NCBI GenBank assembly: GCA_050732575.1
Contig: JBOHRF010000179.1
Span: forward strand, 1 to 9,812
Source of the DNA: JBBDWZ01 sp050732575
GTDB taxonomy: Bacteria > Gemmatimonadota > Gemmatimonadetes > Longimicrobiales > RSA9
Reading direction: 5' to 3'
DNA: 9,812 bases
The notes under the pieces were generated by a model. It was not told the DNA's origin. It saw only the letters and a program-made list of their open reading frames with translations, and searched no databases. Numbering within the stretch: the stretch's first letter is position 1; every line of letters begins with the position of its first letter. This document shows, piece by piece, positions 1-5,392 of the stretch. A program made the position numbers and the translations under genes.

Positions 1-456
1 GCTCGAATCCACGACCACATCGATGCATGCGGGATGGTCTCCGGATTGCAGATGCTCGAGCAGGATCGGGATCATCTCCGCCGCAGCTTCTTCGGCGTCC
101 AGATTGCCCGCGCCCGTACCCAACGGTGCTACCGAGACGCTTTCCACGCCATATTCGCTTAGTCGGCGCAGCCCATTCTGCAGGGCGCGGCGGATACCGG
201 CCGGACTCACGCTTTCTTCCTTGGAACGCACGCTCACGTGCACCATGAACTGGGCGCGCAACTGGCCCGCTTCGGTTATCACGGCCGAACCCACCGGCAA
301 CTCACCCAGTTTTTCGCATTGTTCCAGCAAGGCCGTGCCGGCCGCGCGCTCCAGGCGGCGCGTGGCCGGCGTTACGGGTTCCCATTCGGCTGAGACGGGG
401 CGCAGCACGGCGGCGCGTTCACTGTCCGCCAGCTCGCCCTGCACTACGCGGATCAT
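1..456 (-). CDS. Macro-domain protein, 3' end cut off by the window edge
   Basis: The 152 visible residues read as a macro domain, a fold that binds ADP-ribose or related nucleotides and often removes ADP-ribose or acetyl-ADP-ribose. The core pattern is clear: RAAG at residues 37-40, LPVGSAVIT at 53-61, then PLGTGAGNLD at 111-120, which fits the second phosphate-binding loop. The first loop is odd. Where typical members carry an Asn-Ala-Ala-Asn segment and a glycine run, this protein has a VLRPVSAEWEPVTP stretch (17-30), so hydrolase activity is doubtful and it may only bind ligand. The ATG at 456 overlaps the stop of the upstream TPR gene (ATGA), which implies translational coupling. No strong Shine-Dalgarno site is visible. 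The C-terminus lies outside the window, so a fusion to another domain cannot be excluded. The fold is fairly sure; the substrate is unknown. Confidence 0.75.
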   Translation of the reverse strand, partial: MIRVVQGELADSERAAVLRPVSAEWEPVTPATRRLERAAGTALLEQCEKLGELPVGSAVITEAGQLRAQFMVHVSVRSKEESVSPAGIRRALQNGLRRLSEYGVESVSVAPLGTGAGNLDAEEAAAEMIPILLEHLQSGDHPACIDVVVDSS

Positions 457-1217
457 CGAGAGGCGATTTCACGAGCCATGCGGTACATGACCATGGCCCG
501 CTCGGGCAGGCGCTTCTTGTCGTAGAGAATGCCCATGAGGTAGAACGCGCGCGCATTGTCCGGTTGCAACTGCGCCGCCCGCGTGAGCATCTCCAGCGCC
601 TCTTCTACGCGCGTCAACTGGTTCAGCGACTCGCCCCGATAGAAATAGGCGTCACCACTGTCCGGATCGAGATCGATGGCCTTCTTCAACTCGACCTCGG
701 CCTGCTCGTAGAGCCCACGCTTGAAGTACAACACGCCCAGGTGCACATATACATCGGCACGCGCCGGATCCAGCCGTTGCGCACGTCGGTACTCGCGTTC
801 CGCCGTGTCAAAGCGACTCAGTGATACCAGCGAATCACCCAGGTTGAGCAATACATCAACGTTCTCGGGCGCCAGTGCGTGAGCCGACTCGAACTGATCC
901 AGCGCCAGCGTGTGATGGCCGCGCTGCTCATACAGGCAACCCAGACTGTTGCGCACCCGGATGTTGTCCGGCTCCTCCATCAGCAAGCGCTGATACAGGT
1001 CCAGCGCACCCATCGGGTCGCCGTCACGTTCCATCTGGCGCGCGCGGCCAAACAAAGCCTCGCGCGCCGGGTCTGGTCGATGAGTCCGTTCTTCTTCGGG
1101 CGGATCCGCTCCGGCGAATGCCTCCCCTTCCGCTCCCGGCACGGGTTCCGTGTCCGAGGCGCCAATCTCCGCCCACGCGCGGTCGCGCGATCGTCTCCAG
1201 AGCCGTTCGTTTGTCAT
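453..1217 (-). CDS. TPR-repeat protein, six repeats
   Basis: This 254-residue protein has a charged, probably disordered N-terminus (about 1-49, rich in Glu, Arg and Pro). Six consecutive 34-residue tetratricopeptide repeats follow, from about residue 50 to the last residue, each with the usual small and aromatic positions and an acidic-Pro turn such as LDPDS or LQPDN. TPR arrays are scaffolds for protein-protein contacts; no catalytic domain, signal peptide or membrane segment is visible, so it is likely cytoplasmic. I chose the ATG at 1217 because it overlaps the cutA stop as ATGA and has a GGTGA site just upstream. The open frame extends to 1250, but that start would overlap cutA by 37 nt and adds an unremarkable extension. 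The gene sits between cutA and the macro-domain gene in a tightly coupled run. The partner is unknown. Confidence 0.88.
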   Translation of the reverse strand: MTNERLWRRSRDRAWAEIGASDTEPVPGAEGEAFAGADPPEEERTHRPDPAREALFGRARQMERDGDPMGALDLYQRLLMEEPDNIRVRNSLGCLYEQRGHHTLALDQFESAHALAPENVDVLLNLGDSLVSLSRFDTAEREYRRAQRLDPARADVYVHLGVLYFKRGLYEQAEVELKKAIDLDPDSGDAYFYRGESLNQLTRVEEALEMLTRAAQLQPDNARAFYLMGILYDKKRLPERAMVMYRMAREIASR

Positions 1218-1540
1218 TCGTTCACCGACTGCATGCTGTCTGCTACCCAATCGAGATAGGGCTTATAGCCGTCGTCCAGGCTCAACATTAGAAGCTCCGG
1301 TACATCATAGGGGTGAAGCTCGACCACACGCTGTTTCAGGCGCGGCCAGGCCTCCGTGGTCGTCTTGAAAATGATGAGCGCCTCGTCTGCTTGATCGATG
1401 GCGCCCTGCCAGCGGTAAATCGACGTGATGCCGCGTACAATATTGCCGCACGCCACCAGTCGCTCTTCCACCAACGTCCTCACCAGTTGCTGCGTAGCCG
1501 CCGTATCCGGCGCCGTGCACAGAACCAGCTGTGTGGTCAT
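1214..1540 (-). CDS. cutA: Divalent-cation tolerance protein CutA
   Basis: The 108-residue product matches CutA1 proteins in length and pattern: an N-terminal strand (QLVLCTAPD), a helix with LVEERLVACGNI, the conserved SIYRWQG segment, ALIIFKTT, and HPYDVPELL near the C-terminus, followed by YLDWVADS. CutA1 proteins form ferredoxin-like trimers. They were named for copper and divalent-metal tolerance in E. coli, but their physiological role is still debated. The ATG at 1540 shares one base with the stop of the ligase gene (TGATG), and GAGGG lies just upstream, so translation is probably coupled. A TTG one codon earlier (1543) is possible but less likely. There is no signal peptide, so a cytoplasmic location is expected. 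The family is secure; the metal and role in this organism are not. Confidence 0.94.
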   Translation of the reverse strand: MTTQLVLCTAPDTAATQQLVRTLVEERLVACGNIVRGITSIYRWQGAIDQADEALIIFKTTTEAWPRLKQRVVELHPYDVPELLMLSLDDGYKPYLDWVADSMQSVNE

Positions 1541-3384
1541 CAACCCTCGACCAGCGCTGCGCCGTCCTGATACAACGCTTCTATGGCTGGTCCAAAGTTC
1601 TTCTCGATCACGCGCCGCTTGGCCTTCAACGTGGCCGTGATCTCGCCCCGGTCAATGTCGAATTCACGATCGAGAATGAGGAACCTCTTGGGCATCTCGT
1701 AACGCGCCAGACCGGCCAGTCGCTGGGTCACTTCCTGTTCCAGCTTGGACCTCACCTTCGCATCCGCCACCAACTGGTTACGACCGGACCATCGAATCTG
1801 TTGTTCGGCCGCCCAGCTCTCGAGAGATCCGAAGTTGGGCACGACCAGCATGACCACGAACGGCCGCTTGTCACCCAGCAGGAGTGCATCGGTCACGAAC
1901 CGGCTCTGCTTGGCCATGTTCTCGATCGGCTGCGGCGCCACTTTCTTACCACCGGCTGTGACCAGCAGTTCTTTCTTGCGATCCGTAATGCGCAGAAAGT
2001 GGTCCTCATCGATGTCACCGATGTCGCCCGTGTGGAACCAGCCGTCGGCATCGATGGCTTGCGCCGTTGCCCCCGGGTTGTTGTAGTAGCCTTTCATGAC
2101 CTGAGGTCCGCGTACCAATATTTCGCCGTCTTCGGCAATGGCGACTTCCGTGCCGGGCACGGGCTTGCCCACGGTGCCGAAGCGCAGAGCATCGGGCCGG
2201 TTTACGTTGGTAACAGGCGATGTTTCCGTGAGGCCGTACCCCTCCAGGATCAGGACACCCGCGCCGTAGAAGAACAGGGCGAGTTGCGGACTGAGAGGAG
2301 CGCCGCCGGAGACGAAAAAGCGGAGGCGGCCGCCCAGTCTTGCGCGCACCTTGCTGAACACCAACCTGTCGGCCACCCCATGCTGCATGCGCAGCGCCAA
2401 CGAGGGTGTGCGTCCGGCCAGCGTTTCCTGCGCCCAATCAAGCGCCACCTGACGCGCCCAATGCACCAGTCGCCGGCGCAGTCCGGTGGCCGCCATGATG
2501 CGGCCGTACGATTTCTCGTACACGCGCGGCACGGCACATACGACCGTGGGTTTCATCTCTTGCAAGGCCTGGGACACGTCATCGAAAGAAGACACGTACG
2601 CGATGGCGGTCCCGAAATAGAACAGACAATAGTCGACCAGCCGTTGGAACACGTGCGAGAGGGGCAGGAAGCTGAGCGTCAGGTCACCGCCCTGCGCTGC
2701 CGCCAGCCAGGCCTGCGCCTGCACGTTAGAGTACAGGTTGTTATGCGTGAGCATCACGCCCTTGGGTTCCCCGGTCGTGCCTGACGTATAAATCAGGGTG
2801 GCCAGGTCGTCGGGTCGCGCTGACTGTGCTCGTTGCCGGAACGCGGCTTCGTCGGGCCGTGCGGCGCGCCCGGTGGCCAGCAGTTCGGCCAGAGATATAA
2901 CGCGCGCGGCTTTGGTTGCTGGTGCATCGAAAATGATGATGAACTCGAGCGCGGGCAGCTCGTCTTGGATTTGCTCGATCTTGGCCAACTGATCGGCGTT
3001 GGAAACCACCACTGCGCGCGCGCCCGCGTCTTTCAGGATGAACGCAATCTGATTGGGCGGCAGCGTTCCATAAAGCGGCACGGTGAGCGCACCCATGCAG
3101 ATGTTGGCGTAATCAGTGAGTGCCCATTCGGGCCGGTTCTCGGAGAGCAGGCCGATGCGGTCGCCTCGTTTGATGCCTTTGGCTTCCAGTGCTGCGCTGA
3201 GGGACCGCACGTCGTCCAGTAGTTGGGCATGAGAGATCGATTGCCAGCCTGCTGGTGTGCGGTACATCTGCGCATTGGGCAGCTGATGCCGGTCTACGGC
3301 GTGGAAGAACAGCTCGACCAGCGTACCTTCTGGCAGTTGCGCGGGATGCGCGGCGATTTTTCTGTAGGCATGACGAGTGGCCAA
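1540..3384 (-). CDS. AMP-forming long-chain acyl-CoA synthetase-like ligase
   Basis: This 614-residue member of the ANL adenylating superfamily most resembles FadD15/FAA1-type long-chain acyl-CoA synthetases, which activate a carboxylate with ATP and then form the CoA thioester. All core motifs are visible: the P-loop YTSGTTGEPKG near residues 195-205, GYGLTETSP near 380-388, GWFHTGDIGDID near 448-459, RITDRKKELLVTAGGKK near 465-482, and a C-terminal TATLKAKR carrying the probable catalytic lysine near 585. Size and the GGKKVAP segment favour the long-chain group over acetyl-CoA synthetase. The start is TTG at 3384, preceded by GAGGGG at 5-nt spacing; an in-frame TGA lies only four codons upstream and the next ATG is 39 codons inside. 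The gene follows osmC by 38 nt and overlaps cutA by one base. The exact acyl substrate cannot be read from sequence. Confidence 0.93.
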   Translation of the reverse strand: MATRHAYRKIAAHPAQLPEGTLVELFFHAVDRHQLPNAQMYRTPAGWQSISHAQLLDDVRSLSAALEAKGIKRGDRIGLLSENRPEWALTDYANICMGALTVPLYGTLPPNQIAFILKDAGARAVVVSNADQLAKIEQIQDELPALEFIIIFDAPATKAARVISLAELLATGRAARPDEAAFRQRAQSARPDDLATLIYTSGTTGEPKGVMLTHNNLYSNVQAQAWLAAAQGGDLTLSFLPLSHVFQRLVDYCLFYFGTAIAYVSSFDDVSQALQEMKPTVVCAVPRVYEKSYGRIMAATGLRRRLVHWARQVALDWAQETLAGRTPSLALRMQHGVADRLVFSKVRARLGGRLRFFVSGGAPLSPQLALFFYGAGVLILEGYGLTETSPVTNVNRPDALRFGTVGKPVPGTEVAIAEDGEILVRGPQVMKGYYNNPGATAQAIDADGWFHTGDIGDIDEDHFLRITDRKKELLVTAGGKKVAPQPIENMAKQSRFVTDALLLGDKRPFVVMLVVPNFGSLESWAAEQQIRWSGRNQLVADAKVRSKLEQEVTQRLAGLARYEMPKRFLILDREFDIDRGEITATLKAKRRVIEKNFGPAIEALYQDGAALVEG

Positions 3385-3389
3385 TCGGT

Positions 3390-3395
3390 CCCCTC
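3390..3395 (-). promoter_or_regulatory. Ribosome binding site that fixes the TTG start of the ligase
   Basis: GAGGGG lies 5 nt before the TTG at 3384. An in-frame TGA (3396-3394) overlaps this site, so no longer reading is possible, and the next in-frame ATG would remove 39 residues of the conserved N-terminal domain. This makes TTG the best start. Confidence 0.75.
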
Positions 3396-3422
3396 AGGAT
3401 TCGGTGCGCACGCAGGCGCGAG

Positions 3423-3833
3423 TCACTGACGCACCACGTCGCTGTGAATCTCGATGTCCGGACGCAGTGAGTGCATCACGCTGCAATATTTCTCGTGCGA
3501 CAACTGCACGGCACGGTGCAGCTTTTCTTCCGCCTCGGCTGCTACCCCACGCGCTTCATACACCAGGCGGATAGCGGTGTAGCGGCGCGGCGCACTCGGT
3601 GCGCGGTCACCCTGCGCGCGCACGGTCAGTCCTTTCAGCGGCACGCGCATCTTGCTCAAAATGTCCACCACGTCGGCGGCACTGCAGGCTACCAGTGACA
3701 CCAGCATCAGCTGCACGGGTGAGACCGCTACCTTGGTGTTGCCATCAACACGCAACTCGAAACCGTCCACGGGTCCGCCGCGAAACACGAGTCCGGTTCC
3801 CTCCCACTCGAGCGCAACCGAGACATCCGCCAT
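3423..3833 (-). CDS. OsmC/Ohr-family protein
   Basis: The 136-residue product has the OsmC fold pattern: an N-terminal beta region, the VSPVQLMLVSLVACSAADVV segment with Cys50, and a second cysteine (Cys117) in EKYCSVMHSL. In OsmC and Ohr the two cysteines form the thiol centre that reduces organic hydroperoxides with help from a dithiol partner. The sequence is nearer the broad OsmC/YhfA-like branch than to classical Ohr, so peroxidase activity is plausible but unproven. The ATG at 3833 shares a base with the stop of the TPR gene (TGATG), and GGAAG lies upstream; the TTG at 3836 is less likely. No signal peptide is seen, so a cytoplasmic role is expected. The ligase follows after 38 nt, probably in the same transcript. 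Confidence 0.9.
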   Translation of the reverse strand: MADVSVALEWEGTGLVFRGGPVDGFELRVDGNTKVAVSPVQLMLVSLVACSAADVVDILSKMRVPLKGLTVRAQGDRAPSAPRRYTAIRLVYEARGVAAEAEEKLHRAVQLSHEKYCSVMHSLRPDIEIHSDVVRQ

Positions 3834-4270
3834 CAAGGCGCTTCCGCGGCCGAGGGGCCCACACTGCTTTGCAGCTCAGACATGGTTTGACGGGCATGCT
3901 CGATATGACGCCGGGCTTCCGCTCCCTCTGGCGGATGGGCCAGGAACATGCTCAGGTGACGGAGTGCCTCTTCCGTGCGCCCGTCGCGCAGCAGCAGAAA
4001 TGCCAGGCCGTAGTGTGCACCCGGCACGGACGGGTCCTTATCGAGTACAGCGCGGTAGGTCTTGATCGCTTCGTCGGTCATGCCAATGCGCGTGTAGGCA
4101 ATGGCCATTTGCTGGAGTATGGCATTGTCCCGCGGCGCATCACGCAGGGCCAGGCGAAAGGAAGTCAGGGCCTCGTGGTACTTGCCGACGCCCAGAAGCT
4201 CGATGCCTTCCCGGTAATAGTCGACCCGATCATCGGTATCTGCCTTGAAGAGCTTTTTCCAGAGGCTCAT
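3833..4270 (-). CDS. Small TPR-repeat protein, three repeats
   Basis: This 145-residue protein starts MSLWKKLFKAD, a short basic amphipathic lead. Three TPR units follow at about 13-49, 50-82 and 83-116, and it ends in an Ala/Glu/Pro tail. TPR units mediate protein contacts; nothing indicates an enzyme. The start is a choice. The ATG at 4270 gives a compact protein beginning right before the repeats, whereas an in-frame GTG at 4339 would add 23 residues of no recognisable character. Neither has a strong Shine-Dalgarno site. The gene lies 77 nt after the zinc-ribbon gene and overlaps osmC by one base. It differs from the TPR protein further along the operon in length and repeat number, and I see no sign of a recent duplication. 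The partner is unknown. Confidence 0.85.
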   Translation of the reverse strand: MSLWKKLFKADTDDRVDYYREGIELLGVGKYHEALTSFRLALRDAPRDNAILQQMAIAYTRIGMTDEAIKTYRAVLDKDPSVPGAHYGLAFLLLRDGRTEEALRHLSMFLAHPPEGAEARRHIEHARQTMSELQSSVGPSAAEAP

Positions 4271-4347
4271 TGACCCATCGAAGTCGGAGTGTGAATGACC
4301 TGGATCGGCTCTAACCCAAGATACGGACGCGCGCGCCACACCGGCAA

Positions 4348-4962
4348 TTAGTGCGCGCGAGCCAAGACAATGTGCTGTGCATCGCGCGCGAGTGTGCGCG
4401 CCTCATTTGAGTCTGCCAGTGCTTGGGCCGCGGGCAACGCGGTCGAGATGACCAGGCGCGCTCCCGGCGCAAGCACCCGTAATACTTCCTCGTGCAAGTC
4501 AGTCGGTGCGCCCTCACTCACTACCACACCACGCACACTGCTACTGCGCAGAGGCAGTACAGTATCGGCCCGCAGCAGACTCACGCCGGGAGTCGGCTGC
4601 GCGGCGCGTGCATTGATGGCGATCAGCTCGAGCCCGGGCACGAGCTCGGCCAGCTCGGCCGCACGATCTGTGGCCGCACCCATGAGCACGGCATAACCGT
4701 GACCTTCGGTCAAACCGAGTAATGCCGCCAGTCGCCGCGCGTCCTCCGCGGTCGCCGCCGCTGTCATCGTGTGGAAACTGCTGTCCGTATCCGTACGCAG
4801 ATCGGCCTCGCCGTTGCGCACCGAGAACTGCCGCTGACACGCGGGGCAGCCCAGCGCCCCCTCGAGGATGCGGCGGTTCACAATGCGTTCCGCTAGGACG
4901 ATCAAACCCTCATGCGGGCCACAGTGCGGGCAGGTCAGCCAGTCGGTCAGGACCAGGTGCAC
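4348..4962 (-). CDS. Trm112-like zinc ribbon fused to a degenerate methyltransferase-like domain
   Basis: The 204-residue product opens with a four-cysteine zinc ribbon: CPHC at 11-14 and CPAC at 39-42, in a Trm112/YcaR-like setting (LTDWLTCPHC, then LEGALGCPACQRQF). Residues from about 85 look like the second half of a Class I SAM methyltransferase: a LMGAATDRAAELAE segment in place of the glycine motif, an LRADTVLPLRSSSVRGVVVS stretch, then EVLRVLAPGARLVIS. The glycine-rich SAM loop is poorly conserved, so catalysis is uncertain; it could be a binding or adaptor protein. The start is GTG at 4962, preceded by GAGG at 4 nt. It is the only ATG, GTG or TTG in this frame between the end of the pqqD-like gene and the zinc ribbon. 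It overlaps the 57-codon ORF by 16 nt. The substrate is unknown. Confidence 0.78.
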   Translation of the reverse strand: MHLVLTDWLTCPHCGPHEGLIVLAERIVNRRILEGALGCPACQRQFSVRNGEADLRTDTDSSFHTMTAAATAEDARRLAALLGLTEGHGYAVLMGAATDRAAELAELVPGLELIAINARAAQPTPGVSLLRADTVLPLRSSSVRGVVVSEGAPTDLHEEVLRVLAPGARLVISTALPAAQALADSNEARTLARDAQHIVLARAH

Positions 4963-5120
4963 GGGTCCTCGGGCGTATCGTTCAAGTAATTGTGGATAAA
5001 CATGTTGGACAGTGCCAACCGAGGCATACCCCGGCCCGCTCGGGTCGGTTCGCCTGGCTGGGTGGGCGGGCCATGCGGAAGGGCAGGACCAACGCGCATG
5101 GGCGTTGGCCAGAAGCTCAT
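4947..5120 (-). CDS. Possible 57-residue peptide coupled to the PqqD-like gene
   Basis: This is a short candidate gene; I do not recognise its product. Its ATG (5120) overlaps the stop of the PqqD-like gene as ATGA, and its stop falls 16 nt inside the zinc-ribbon gene, so it fills the otherwise empty 154-nt gap. The N-terminal half is rich in Pro, Gly and Arg. The C-terminal 26 residues (from MPRLALSN) end in NDTPEDPCTWS and hold the only cysteine. Counting by hand, that 3' part has 21 of 26 codons ending in G or C and 11 of 26 with G or C in the second position, a coding-like contrast. The first 31 codons lack it (21 against 23). A shorter peptide starting at ATG 5027 or 5003 is therefore also possible. 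A precursor peptide for the neighbouring recognition-element protein is an inference. It may be chance: two other frames here are also open. Confidence 0.42.
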   Translation of the reverse strand: MSFWPTPMRVGPALPHGPPTQPGEPTRAGRGMPRLALSNMFIHNYLNDTPEDPCTWS

Positions 5121-5392
5121 TTCACTTCGATGAGACTGGCCTGCTCCAGGTCCTGGAGCAGGCTCAACAGATCCTGCTCGCAACGCTCGAGGTCGACTTC
5201 GTATTCGCTCACGATCAGCTGGCACAGCTCATTCACCGAGGCGGGTTGCTGCAGGCGGCTCCACACGCGTGCGCCCACGGCATCGAGGCTGTAATAGACG
5301 CCGTCTTTCATCTGCAGTATCACGGCTTCGCCGTGCACCGTGCAGGAGACCTGGTGGGTTGTGGCAACGACCGTTGAATTCTTTGAGATCAT
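5117..5392 (-). CDS. PqqD-family protein (RiPP recognition element fold)
   Basis: The 91-residue protein fits PqqD: an N-terminal beta part (HGEAVILQMKDGVYYSLD), the conserved VGARVWSRL segment at about 39-47, and C-terminal helices (ELCQLIVSEYEVD, then DLLSLLQDLEQASLI). PqqD-like domains bind leader peptides of ribosomally made, post-translationally modified peptides and present them to modifying enzymes, as in PQQ and lasso-peptide synthesis. Stand-alone PqqD proteins also occur in polysaccharide loci, where their role is unclear. The ATG at 5392 shares a base with the kinase stop (TGATG), and its own stop overlaps the ATG of the small ORF. No radical-SAM enzyme, transglutaminase-like protease or asparagine-synthase-like cyclase is in the window. 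It is therefore not PqqD of a PQQ operon, and I give no symbol. Family assignment is fairly secure; the partner peptide is unknown. Confidence 0.85.
   Translation of the reverse strand: MISKNSTVVATTHQVSCTVHGEAVILQMKDGVYYSLDAVGARVWSRLQQPASVNELCQLIVSEYEVDLERCEQDLLSLLQDLEQASLIEVK

Noticed and set aside
1531..2784. A 417-codon open frame on the plus strand
   Set aside because: It lies wholly antisense to the acyl-CoA ligase, which has all family motifs. The plus-strand product is rich in Arg, His and Gln with no recognisable domain, as expected of a shadow frame in GC-rich DNA.
4963..5118. Extending the zinc-ribbon protein upstream through the open frame as far as the pqqD-like gene
   Set aside because: The frame is open but has no ATG, GTG or TTG before 4962, and the extension looks unlike coding sequence. 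GTG at 4962 with GAGG upstream gives the expected start just before the zinc ribbon.
4722..5294. A 190-codon plus-strand open frame over the small-ORF region
   Set aside because: It spans parts of three minus-strand genes, is rich in Arg, Ser and Pro, has no domain, and fits no neighbour on its strand.
5117..5392. A PQQ or lasso-peptide biosynthesis operon
   Set aside because: Only the PqqD-like protein is present. No PqqA-like peptide, radical-SAM PqqE, B2-type protease or cyclase is seen, and the flanking genes are polysaccharide export and general functions.
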